A DNA stretch of 64,000 nucleotides from Amyelois transitella (taxonomy: Eukaryota; Arthropoda; Insecta; Lepidoptera; Pyralidae): NCBI RefSeq assembly GCF_032362555.1, contig NC_083510.1:9637501-9701500 (forward strand), read 5' to 3'. The notes beneath the pieces are model-generated. The model had not been told where the DNA came from. It ran no database searches and was given only the letters and a program-made list of their open reading frames with translations. The first letter of the stretch is position 1, and every line of letters starts with the position of its first letter. Shown here in pieces: positions 1 through 11,700 of this stretch. A program made the translations under genes and the position numbers.

Positions 1-1826
1 ATCATTAAGTTTCATGACGGATTCGCCGTGAACACTTCTAATCGCGTCGCGTATCGTACAGTTGCATTGCGACAGACAAACTTTAATAACCTATATTTCA
101 TAAAACTGAACAAATTTTCATTTCACATAACGGTAACGATATTTATACATACATACATACATATGGTCACGTCTATATCCCTTGTAGGCTAGACAGAGCC
201 AACAGTCTTGAAAAGACTGAATGGCCACGTTCAGCTATTTGGCTTAATGATAGAATTGAGATTCAAATAGTGATAGGTTGCTAGCCCATCGCCTAAAAAA
301 GAATCACAAGTTTGTAAGTCTATCCCTTAGTCGCCTTTTACGACATCCATGGGAAAGAGATGGAGTGGACCTATTCTTTTTTGTATTGGTGCCGGGAACC
401 ACACGGCAAAACGATATTTATAATGGTAATTAATAACGATATATAACGTAATTTAATATCGTTATAAGTTTACATTACATTAGTCATAACTTTTTGAAAA
501 TAACGTTATTTAAACTTTTCGTGTTAATTTGGTAATAAAAAAGCCCTGGTTCCCGGCCTTGTAAACTGGGATGGGCAGAATTTTTTTTGTATACCGGTTT
601 TTATGTTGGACAAAACCTAACACCTGAAAAAAACTGTATTCAAATTGAAACAATTGTTCTCGCGTGATGCGATTACAAACATACAGACAGAATTTTTATA
701 AATCATATATTTTTGGCTTCTGTGGGTATAGTATATAGATCCCCGATATCTGTACAAAAAAATATTGCATTGCCATCGGTCCTTGATACGTGTGCAAAGT
801 TCCAAGTTGATCAGACGTTTAGAAACCAGTGAAAATTGAGCTCAAAGATTCCGTTACATACATACAACCCAAGCTAATAAAACCGTAGTAAATAGAGATT
901 ATACATATTTCGAAACGGTGGCGAGATGAAGAGATAACGTCGTCATGACATCTGCGTCGCTTTGGAAAATGAAAACACAAAATCGAAGTGAATAGGGTTC
1001 ACTGGAGGAGGCCTACATTACGTACTGCACTATATTCATTATCTAGGCTGTAAACTGTAAAAGCCATGCAGTCTTGTTCCTGGCATTTTAGAAAAGGATC
1101 ATTCACTATTTTTACTCACTATCATTTTATTATTTTCTAAACCTTTTCCCTGAAAACGCTAAAGTATACAGAGGGTATACGTAGAATATGAATATGTAAA
1201 AATATTACTCCATAGCAAGTGGACATACATATATACGCAACTAGACAGATATAAAATGATATACATTATGTATTATAAAAAATATATATTTATTTTTTAA
1301 TGAAACCCCTAAATAAGTGAGATAGACAAATTCGTTAGTTATACATAAAAATCGGCATTTGCAAATGCAACTTATTTATACCTTCTTAGTTAATAATATA
1401 TGAAATATTGACACATACGTCACAAATGTTTAAAACAATAAAGGCAACAATTTTAAATTGCGATATAACAGGTTTTTAATAAGGTACCTAAGGTACCTAA
1501 GGTACATAATAAAAAAAACGCATTTAAGCTGCAATTTCGAACAAAATAAACTTTTTAACATAGAATTAAAAAAAAAGATAATATTCATTATCACATGTAC
1601 AATATTAAGAATAGATTAAAAACTTAAATTCTTAGGACAAAAAAATAAGGTATGAATTACATAAAGTGTCATAAACTTATGGTTACACAAAAGACGCACC
1701 CCGGCTCTTCTCTTCAGAGAGATAAGGGGTTAAACATGTGTACAGGCACAGAAACAGGGTACAGTCGCTCAGAAAAACATGATGAACAAGCAGTCTTATT
1801 TCTCTGGACTGGACATTATTAAACAT
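1..1826. other. Non-coding flank with one SINE
   Basis: No ORF here looks coding. A SINE copy lies at 145-408. GGTACC-rich short repeats occur at 1481-1505. The rest is AT-rich. TTTATT at 1289-1294 reads AATAAA on the minus strand, about 530 bp beyond the cGLR-A stop, and could be its polyadenylation signal, so much of 1290-1826 may be the cGLR-A 3'UTR. Confidence 0.5.
145..408 (-). repeat. SINE copy 1 (moth tRNA-derived-like family, ACAT tail)
   Basis: Near full-length. Read on the minus strand it begins with the conserved block GTGTGGTTCCCGGCACCAAT, continues through GTCGTAAAAGGCGACTAAGG and GGCGATGGGCTAGCAACC, and ends in a (TATG)n tail, seen as ACATACAT at 145-163. The same block order recurs about ten times in the window. 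Assignment to a SINE class rests on length, dispersal and the short simple-repeat tail. Confidence 0.75.
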
Positions 1827-4736
1827 TTACAAGAACTTTGAAAAGTGCTCGTACTCAGAGGGAGTCAGCAAGTACTCTGCTACTTTCTTGTACTCCGAAG
1901 GGTTGTCCAAAATCTTCAGCAACTTCGCCAGTTTAGCCACGTGCCCTGCGACCACGTTGTCCGCTGCTCCCTCTATCAGATTGTACGCATCATTCCAGAA
2001 GTACGGTATCCTTTTATCCGCCAACGCGTCGTGGAGCCGTCGCACCATCAAAATGAACAGTTTGGACGGCGCCTGCCTCCAAAACTCAGAATCTTGGCGA
2101 TTGTGGACTTCCCAGAAGAACAGCGTCTTGATGTAGTAACTGGCGACGTAATACATCCCTAATGTGTCCCGGAGTTTTTTCAGCTGCAATCCATATACAC
2201 ACAATTAAATTAAACTTATTACAAATGAAAGGGTTTCGGTATTTTAAAATTTTCTAGCTGATTTTAAATTTTTGTAATCAATATACATACAGTTTTATCT
2301 TTTTGGCTAAGCAAACTGTTCACATCATTTTTTAACGATAAAACTAAATGGACTTCCGTATAAGCGTACAGCTATAAGCAGAATTTTTTTTTTGTCGAAA
2401 CTAAAACCAATCATCTGATCATCCAATTTTTGTGGAACAGTAAAATATTTTTTGCACTTTTTGCTATTTGTTTTTATGGAATCGTCCAAATCGTAAGCTC
2501 ATAAAGACAGAGCCAACAGTCTCGTAGAGACTGAGAGCTCACATTCTGGATGACTTAAAAATGGATTTGAGATAGTGACAGGTTACTAGCCTATCATTTC
2601 TTTAAGAAATAAAACTTACATATCGTATTGTTTGGCGCAAATTGTGTGTATCATACAACATTTGATTCTCTTGGTATATAAGAGACATCCGCCACGATCG
2701 TGATGCTTTGTTTTCATTGAGGTTTCCCTTGATAGGTTTTGGAACCACCATGAATTTCTCATGCCGATATTTTGCTGGTATTATGCGGTAACCATTCTTT
2801 ACAGGCCAACGCTCTTCAGGAAATTTAAGGACTGGCACCAAATCTACATCCATTTTGAAATTGTTTTTACAACACTTAATTTTCAATGTGACAGCCGGTC
2901 CCGCCTCTGATGTCCCAATAATATATAGTTTATTATCCACATAACATGCCCGATTATTACCATGCAGGTCAAACTCATTAAGGGCTCTGTATACAAGACT
3001 TTTAAACCAATCACTGAATTTTGAACGGAGTAGATAATCATCATTGTCTTTCCAGGAATAAAGAGTTTTATGGATGTCCCACCCATCCCTATATGGCAGC
3101 TTCTGGAATTGTACTCCCATCTTCAGTTCAACGAATCCTGCCGACATTGGCTTTAGGATGATATCACTCTTACTCAGATCAGATGGTTCTGTCTTGATGT
3201 TGAGTGGAAGCCCAATAAAAATATCTATATCAAATTCATCCGGCTTCTTTATCCGAAGTTTGTCATAGTGACTTCCTGCTACTTGCACCTGGAAATATGA
3301 TGCAAGATTATGTAGCTGTTTAAAAATTATACATGTATTAAAATCACTGGTTTTGAACTGCTCGGTGACCCCAGATCATTAAAACATGATTAGAAACATC
3401 CAAGTTTCATAACTGTATCACATAGCTGCTTTGAGCACTGTAATATAATACTATAATATTAAATCATCATCCTTACAGTGATGATGTCTTTAAGTGATAC
3501 CATGTTTCCTATTTGAAAGTAAATATATTTTTATTGCAGAACCCCAGGGACCACCTGTGACCATTATCTTGGGGTGGATAAGTGAGGTTTCTAGGGCTGT
3601 CATTTAGTCACATAGTATAATTATTATGGCACAAAGTATTTCATGTAATCAATTAAAAATATTTTATAAATGATTACTGAATCATTATTTAAATTTGTAT
3701 CAATGAGGGCATAACCAACAGATATTAACCATATTTTTGAAAATATTTTTGAAAACTCTACATGAGCATAGAAGAAAGACTGATTTTCAGAAAATAGAAA
3801 AGGAACAGAAAATAAAGAAAGGTAATAAACAAGATTTGATAATGAGATTTTTTGATTGTTGATTTTGTCTCTGGACACAAAATAGCTACAGGTATTTTTG
3901 ATCAGTCAATTATCCAAAAATCTCAAACACTCAGACTATTCTGGTTTCATTTTCCATAATAAAATTTGGTGCAACTGTCTCTGAAACTTCTAGATAGACA
4001 AGTATTACTTACTGTACTGGAGTACTGGCGATAATAAGGATCTACTGTTTGCATGGCACGATGGATCTTGAGGAATATAGTATCAAATACTTTGTAGTGA
4101 CGATAAAAGTCAAATTTCTCCAATGCTATGTATCTTTTATAAATATCATGTAAAAGGGAGTCCAGATTGTTAATAACAGGATTTCCAAGATTAGGTTCCA
4201 TTCCCAACCTCGAAGATTGTGTTATGACTCCGTTATTGCTGAAATAACATAGTAATTAATACAATCATCAATCAAATTTTACAGAAATAATATAGGAACC
4301 TACTTTTTACACAAGAATCTTCTAGTTCCCAAAACCTTAGTACATAAGTTGTATATTGAAAAAGGTTTTTATAGGTGAAAAGTTACTTGCTTACTTCTGT
4401 TAAAGATAAGGAAAAAAATGCACATAGGAATTATTTAAAGGAGTAGGTACATTAAATAAAAATTTACTTTGTTTACCTCATATTCACTCTATTCACTAAG
4501 TCACTAAGATAGGAAGCAGTTGAGGAACTCCGTGACTGGCTATTACTTTCTCCCGGGTCTTGCCGAGCCGGATTCTGGCTGCTTTGCTGAGAAGTACGGC
4601 TTTTCCATAGATAAAGACCTCCAGCAATTGCGGCCAAACCTGCACCAACAGAAGCAGCAGTCAACCAATTATTGTTTCCAGTGTTTTCTTCACTGTTTCT
4701 GTCCTCTCGCACATTTCTATCGCTATTTCCACTCAT
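1827..4736 (-). CDS. cGLR-A: membrane-anchored cGAS-like receptor (Mab-21 nucleotidyltransferase)
   Basis: Exons (minus): 4477-4736, 4013-4238, 2620-3288, 1827-2183; all phases close to give 503 aa. Residues 24-44 (W-L-T-A-A-S...L-Y-L-W) form one hydrophobic segment, followed by KSR and a Ser/Gln-rich linker to about 80. An alpha-helical spine precedes the nucleotidyltransferase core at about 165. The core has G167-S168, E180-F-D182-I-D184 and a third acid in M-D-V-D311-L-V-P, matching the cGAS/cGLR GS...[E/D]h[E/D]...D metal-binding pattern. The Mab-21 C-terminal helical region follows (LKKLRD...ASYYIKTLFFWE). The start is the first in-frame ATG; the frame upstream has only non-ATG starts. 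Known cGLRs make cyclic dinucleotides that activate STING after sensing nucleic acid. Activity here is inferred only from the preserved motif. An N-terminal anchor on this fold also recalls MiD49/51 (MIEF), whose domains are not catalytic. The paralogue is cGLR-B, divergently transcribed 4 kb away. Confidence 0.85.
2500..2599 (-). repeat. SINE copy 2 (3' half)
   Basis: The stretch from GACAGAGCCAACAGTCTC to GACAGGTTACTAGCC matches the 3' half of the family at 145-408. It lies in the last intron of cGLR-A, just downstream of the donor at 2619. Confidence 0.65.
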
Positions 4737-5954
4737 TATTCCAAGAGCAATACACAAAGACAATGAACGAAACTTTAATTATAAACTGTATAGGTAAAAT
4801 AGATTGCACGCTTACACTCAGTCTTACTAGCACCGTGTTTATAGGAATTTTCGAACGGTTTCGTCTTTATATAGCTAAGCCTGTTTTGGAGTTTTTTTTT
4901 TTACTACTAGTACAACAAAAAGGGCTGTCAGGGGCACAGGGACTTTTTACCTCACCCAAGAGAAGTGTTGCCAACTCTTATTTTTAAAAAATCATAACTC
5001 TCTATTATGATTTTTTTTAAAATAAGTGTATTAACAAGTTAACTTGACGTCACCCCCGGGCTCCGGGCCCCGGGCTCGCCCGCTACTTAAGGAAGATCTT
5101 CCGCAAGGCTAGGTGTTATGACTGGGATACATACGTAGATACTGCGCTGGAGGTTGTATTTTCCAGTCCGTAAAAAATTTACTTGAGTGATTAGCATTCT
5201 CGCTATTGTTTATGGCTGAGGGCGCAGCATAATTCACTGTGATAAGTTGATTGGTTGCGTATAACGTTAAGATGCCACATACATACTGATGTATTTCCAA
5301 GATGATCCGAATTTTTTAAATTACTTCGATTTTGCGTGTACCTGCCGCATGTCTGCATGAAAAACAGCAATACTGAAAATATGAAAAAGTAATAAGTCCA
5401 GTGCAAGTAATATTATGAAATGGAAATATTATCACCTAAATTGAACCAGTATTCCTTATATGGAGTAGGTATCATCTAAATTAAGTTATAATAAGTATTA
5501 AGCTTAGTATCACTTGTTACGTTATTGAGTTTTCAAATATATTTTTGCCACCGCGTTTTCGTACCGTTATTTTCTTTAATTACCAAATGTCCTTCATTTT
5601 TTAGACGCGTAACAAAAGGCTAGCTGTTTTGTGTCGTGGAATTTCCAGAAAAATTCTTTACCTATTAATCCTGAAGGTTTTGTTTGCTGTATAACAAATA
5701 TCATCAAAATCGGTTTCAGAATTCAAATCTTTTCTCCGTATCCTATCCCATTAAATGAGAAATATTTGTATTTAATTCTATACAGCTCTAGCAATTTCAT
5801 TAAAATTTGAAATATAGTCGCATACTGAGGTAAAAATCAATGTGACTAGGTCCCTTACCTGTTAATATTAGCTTTTTCCCATATTTTCATCCAAAATCAT
5901 TTTGGCCACTACCACCAGTGCGGGACTTTTGATCCAATGGTCAGAGCATTTTGT

Positions 5955-6030
5955 CCAGTGGTTGAAGCAATCTGTCTGGTTCGTCGTCGGACTACCCAGG
6001 TTTGATTCCCAGCAACATATTTCTTATTTT
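5955..6030 (+). repeat. Possible tRNA-derived SINE head
   Basis: CCAGTGGTTGAAGCAATC resembles a pol III A box, and AGGTTTGATTCCCAGCAAC, about 35 bases later, resembles a B box (GGTTCGANTCC with one change). There is no complete cloverleaf. A tRNA-derived SINE remnant is more likely than a tRNA gene. Confidence 0.3.
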
Positions 6031-8025
6031 TACTATTTGTTGTGGTTTTTCTTATGTCCACCGGTTACTCAGATACCTACTAACATTAATATGGTGATAA
6101 ATTAGTCACGACCCACAAATCAGCAGACCAGCCACACTGAAAGACGAGAAGTTTGTCTTACATTGGTTTTGTATATCCAAATCCTTTTTAACTTCGTAGT
6201 GTTCGATTTCATAGTTTTGTCTTTTATTATTAAAATTTTGGTTATGAAAAAGCAAAATTAACAAAAGCGGATTAATTTCAGCTTGGCGCGATTCTTTTTG
6301 TTTAATTGTAATAATATTATATGGAAATGTTCGACCTATTAGTAGTATCTTTATCTTTGCCTTGTACCATTGCCCTATACCATAGACCCCGCTTTCGATA
6401 CTCGATCAGGTCATGATAAAATACTGACTTTTCTGATTAGCCAGGACCTTGTATTATAAGTTTATACTACTACTTTATAAATGCTGTGATTTCTGTACTC
6501 CACACTAGGTATGTATGCACAAATTTCATGGATATCGGCGATCAAACAGCAATCGCTTTATGTAAAAACCAAACATATATAATTAAGAATGATGATAAAA
6601 GGCACATTCCGGGCTTCTGGAGAGGACTCCAGAGAGGTTGAGACGTATCCGGGACTAATCTCGCGCCATTTTATGTTAACAGAACTGAAACTAACCAAAC
6701 CATTCTACACATAGATTATAGTACAAGTAGGTAGTACTTACAATGATTTCTATAGAGATTTTCCACCAACTTTTCATTTTGAAAGTCTTTTCGAATAAAA
6801 ATAACTGTTGTTACAATCCACGAAGTAATGTCTCAACCAAATATATCTTATTATGTATGTATGACGCTTGAATAAACCACTACTCACGAAGAGTTACATG
6901 TATTTAGCAATACCTACAGCCCGAAAACTTTAAAAATATTGCATCTCTTTCTAGATTTTAGTTTTTGTATAAATCTGTTTCAAGATTGCACTTAAAGAAA
7001 AGGATAGGTATCCCCTTCTACGTTGATTTCGTCATTTCATTTCCAAGGGTATTTCCCCTAAGTAATTGCCATCGGAATTAATTATTTCTACTATATAGTA
7101 GAATTTGCAACACAAGCAACTTTACTTTCAATAATTGACAATACACAATAATCGAATCATTACTAGGTAGGTAACTTCTTAAAAATTTCATTAAAATATA
7201 GGTAGGTCATTCCATACATAGTATCTCTGTTTAGTTTGTGAGTTATTCCTCTTGTTTTCACCCTAGTTTATATTTTTACTTAAAGAACTACAAACTTTTA
7301 CATCGTAAAGTAGGTACATACATATTGTATTTTCGTAATAAAATGTTATATATTTTTTTTATTATTGTAGGTACATACTACAACTCTGTATATAATCTGT
7401 CATCTGTATGTATGTATTTTTATATTTTATTCATATAGGTAGTTTCTACGTATTGCAACGCTGACAACACTAGATTCTATTTTTATCTGAGAAATGAGAT
7501 TCGAGTTTGGTTTGGTTAGCAAATCATGTTTTTGTACAATTTATTTTAGTGAACTCATTTTCTTCTTTAGTAAGTGGAATAATTTTACAGCTTTAATGTT
7601 AAAAAGAAACAACTAATCAAAGATAGAAGAAAAATAAGTGATTATCTCCTTAGTAATCTAAGACTTACAAACATGAATATCATTAACATAGGTACTTATA
7701 TTATCAAGTGATTACAAAGAAGTCCTTGTGTTTAACTCTTTTAGTACCTATCCAGGGTGTGTTGTGTAGGTTATTATACTATAGGTAGCGTTCAATAAAG
7801 TAATGTAATAAGTCATATACCTACCTACCTCATAAAGTACTTAAATACCTATCTACATAGAAAATGTATATAATACTTAATAACGACATTTCTAGTAGCA
7901 TAGTTAGGTACATATTTATATAAAAATACATTTTTAATTAATTTGCAACCTTGAAAAAATCAGCAAAACGTGTGACGGATTTTATCAATACTAGTGTTGC
8001 CAATCAATAGTTGAGTAAAAGCAAT

Positions 8026-8118
8026 ACTATTGATAGAACTATCAATAGTGGCGTTACTATGGATATATTGCTGCTGACTAGTGCCACTACCTATCGATAG
8101 GGCAAAACTGTCGATAGT
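8026..8118. promoter_or_regulatory. ATCAATAG/ATCGATAG palindrome cluster
   Basis: A perfect 24-bp palindrome sits at 8026-8049 (ACTATTGATAG, AA, then its complement). CTATCGATAG follows at 8091-8100 and GTCGATAG at about 8110. TATCGATA-like words are DREF sites in Drosophila. The cluster is about 650 bp upstream of the cGLR-B start. A regulatory role is a guess; it may instead be a transposon end. Confidence 0.25.
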
Positions 8119-8769
8119 ATCGTTAGTATGTTGTAGTATGTTCGAAGTGTATAATAATATAATCTAATTATTATTATAATTAGTAAATTGTAGATGATTT
8201 CCGAGGATGATGATACCAACCTTTGCAGGGGAACCTAACTCATATAAGATCATGCATAACATTTTCGAATGCCTGAATATGCTGGTTTCCTCCGGAGGGT
8301 TTCCCTCGTCGGAAGAGCATCGATTAGCTCTCAAACTAATGTACAAATCTCTGAAAAATCATTGGTGAACCGGTGCGCTAACACGCATTATTGGCGCATT
8401 TTAGATGGGCACCTTAATTAACCGTTCAACCACCGGCGCTCTCGTACTCACTTCTTTCGTTTTAAAATAGATCTTTAGATATTGACTTATTTGTATTTAA
8501 GACTAGTTTTTGCATAGGGCTTCGCTCCCGTAGCTTTAAGGTAGGTATATTCTATCTCTGTGCCACATTGCTACAAAATAGGTTCAGCAGTTTTTGAGTA
8601 TTAGAGATATTCGTTACAAATAAAATACCATTTTTCCCTTAGACGTGATATCTGTGTAGGTTAACCTATGTGGTTTTTAGGCTATCAAGTTATTAAGTCT
8701 ATAGTATTTCTACCTACTCAGGTAGGCTTACTTTGTTACTTTGCAGTGCGTATTTTATCATAGTTAGCA

Positions 8770-11700
8770 ATGAGCAGAAAGAAAAATGTTTTGGACTTAT
8801 ACTTGGAGAAAATTTTTGAGAAAAACATAGCGCTGAAGGATCATGACATAAAAAGGTCACAAGAAGTCTTCGATAGCGTATTCGACCAAGTGAAAAAAGC
8901 TATGGAGAAACAATGCAATTATTTCGCGAAATACAATAGTGAGGTAAGGGTAATAACTTAATTGTAGAGGCTTTCCGTACCTATGTATATCTGCTTGGTT
9001 AGTTTGATTCACATATTTGAGATTTACCCATTTCCCCATGATTATCATTGCTGAACACTGAACACTGCTGAACATAGGCTACCCCTAATGATTTCCACCT
9101 CGCTCTGTTGGAAGCAACGTGCATCCAAATGTATTCCCGCGGACTACGGTACAAGTCGTCGACGGTCGATGTATAATAATAATAAAGGCGTAGGGACGTG
9201 ACGACCCCATCGCCCTCTGTGGAAGGTTTCCTTCCCAGTGCAGTCAGTCTCCGCGGGGCGGCTTGTGGCGAAGCCGTTGGTGAGTGGCGACACCACGGAC
9301 CCTACCTCCTGGGGAACATACAGACATGCGCTATACACACACATACACACAGTAACACATTCCCCGCCTCTGCCTTGCCTTGGCCGGCCGGCCAGAGTGG
9401 AGTGGCAAGAGCATATCCTATGCTCCAGGATGGAAGTGTATTGCACGTAATGGCGTAATAGCGGGGAAACTAGCACGGGGTCATGCCTCGTGCTCGTAAA
9501 ACCGGGGCCGCACCTCTCGGAATCCTATCCTGCTTTTAACTTGTTGCGCCCTGGCCGCCGCATGGTGGCTTATTTAGGGTGCCCACAGGCTGCTGTATAG
9601 CCAATGAGCAGCGAGTCACCATCTGCCTAATCAAAATTATGTGAGAGATTTTCGAGGCAGATGTCCGTATCTCACTCCATAGCCCAGTAATCCAATCCAT
9701 TAGCATCCCATCTGCATGTCCCAGTTTAAGTAAATCCCTTCCTGGCAATAATTTGGCAGCTGTGGAGGGCTGTCCGTTGGTGTATCTCCATAGCTGCAGC
9801 CATCTCACTTAAGAACAAAAGGTACCAAAGGGCCTCTTCATGTTGGCTTCGGCGCCATGAACGCCTCCCAAATGACCGGGTCCCTATGGGCCCGTGCACA
9901 TTTTACATATAATAATAATTTTAAATACAAACCCAAACAGCTCAAATATCAGTAGTGTGCCTTGGCGTTCCGTATACATTGAAAATTGTTCAGAGGCCCT
10001 TTATAAGTAAGTATACGGAGTTATATTTAATTTTAACTAGAAACCTCGAAAGGTAAATCAACACATCAAACTGAACAACTTTTAATGCTTTATACAAAAG
10101 GTGCACATACACATAATCGAAACGTATAAAACAACTGATTTTATTTTAGCAGTTTCGTGGTTGGTCCCACAGTAAAAGTTTGTTATACTAATTCATTTGT
10201 TAAAAGGATAACCCTATAAGGGATTTTTTTAACATTGGCCACGACATTGTTAAACTTGTATAACAATGTAGTGGCCAATAAAATAAAACGCCTAAATAGC
10301 TGCTCTCGGTGGTTTACCATCGTATACAAAGTTCTCGTGAAATAAACATCGATTATTGTGGCAATCCCCCGCTGAAGTCCATTTTTAAGTTGAAGTAAAT
10401 GCTATACAGGGAAATCCCGCAGCCGGCAATAGAACCCACAGACTGAATTGAACGTGTGTAATTAAACGGCGCAGTGCAGCGTCACAGAGACCGACGACTA
10501 GCTGCCAGCGACTAGCGGCAGGTGACACGCTGCCTGCGTGTCAGAGTCGCCGAAATAAGTCGGCGACACGCTGCACGGTCACGCGGCCCATAACCGATGT
10601 AGGGTGTTACCAACTTTTGTACGTTATTCTTTACACGGAAAAAAAAATACTTTTCACCTTTATCATTTGTGAAATAAAAAGAAATTTTGGAAGTATTTAT
10701 TATTTTTGCTTTGTGACAATTATAAGGTGATGTTCGAAATATCCCATTATAATGAATCAAAAATGTTAATCATTAATTACGATTGTAACAAAAGACAATT
10801 AATATTTTAAATATTATTTCAGGTTATGTGCGCCGGCAGTGTTTATGACGGTATCAAAATAACTAAACTTGACGAATACGACATGGACATAGTCATTCGG
10901 TTACCGATCAGCTACGACGAAGGCATCATAGTAGAGAACGAAAGACCTGGCTTCGTCAAAATGAAAATAGGGAATGCATTCGACAATCTTGCCAAACAAC
11001 CCGAATGGGAGAACTGTCATAAAGTAACGTACACATGGCGAGATGACGAAAAATATTTTTTACAAAATAAATTTAGACATTGGGTACAGGGGATAGTACA
11101 ACGAGCTCTCAACGAAATGGAGTACAAAGTGTGTGTGAATGGAGTGGTATATCTGTTGAAGTACACGCAGTCGGGACCAGCCTATACGCTGAAGATCAAA
11201 GCGGACGAGAGCCAAGAAGAAAACGAGCCTTTCCATCTCGACGTGGACTTGGTGCCTGTGATCCGGTTCAGATACCCTCGATGGCCACAAGGATACAGGT
11301 TAGCTTCCATTCGCCATTTATACATAAACTTTATTGGTATTACTTTTCACTTTGGTCTGATATTTATAACTTATTTAGTTAAATTTCAGGCAAGGGTAAT
11401 ACACTAACGTCCGTAACTACTGGACGGATTTAAATTAAACTCCAAAAATCAGTAGTTTCGATTGTGCGGCATATGTCTATAATGACATTTTTGTTTTCAG
11501 GACTCCCCTTAACAATGATATCAAAAATTGGTTAGTGGTGCCTAAACCCAACAAGGCACTTGAGGATATAGCGCTGCAAAATCGCTGCTGGAGGCTCTCT
11601 TTTCAGGAGTTCGAGAGGGATATGATGAAGGGCTGCCAGAACTTGAAGAAAACCATTCGACTGGTATTTGTTCTCAATATAACATACTTAGATATAAACA

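Larger units (their letters stand above)
4737..8769. other. Intergenic region between the divergent cGLR genes
   Basis: No convincing gene. 5041-5110 is a short GC-rich stretch with TGACGTCA (5044-5051), palindromic CCCGGG/GGGCCC blocks and GGAAGATCTTCC; it lies about 310 bp upstream of the cGLR-A ATG and may be promoter-proximal. 5930-6030 has tRNA-like A- and B-box sequences and may be a decayed SINE. 8026-8118 holds ATCAATAG/ATCGATAG palindromes. The rest is AT-rich with many GTAGGTACCTAC-type words. Confidence 0.5.

Noticed and set aside
617-805. Short plus- and minus-strand ORFs near the left edge
   Set aside because: About 60 codons, no motif, AT-rich context with repeats.
9144-9476. 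110-codon and overlapping plus-strand ORFs
   Set aside because: Both strands are open only because the region is GC-rich. No domain, start or splice context; it lies within a likely retroelement insert.
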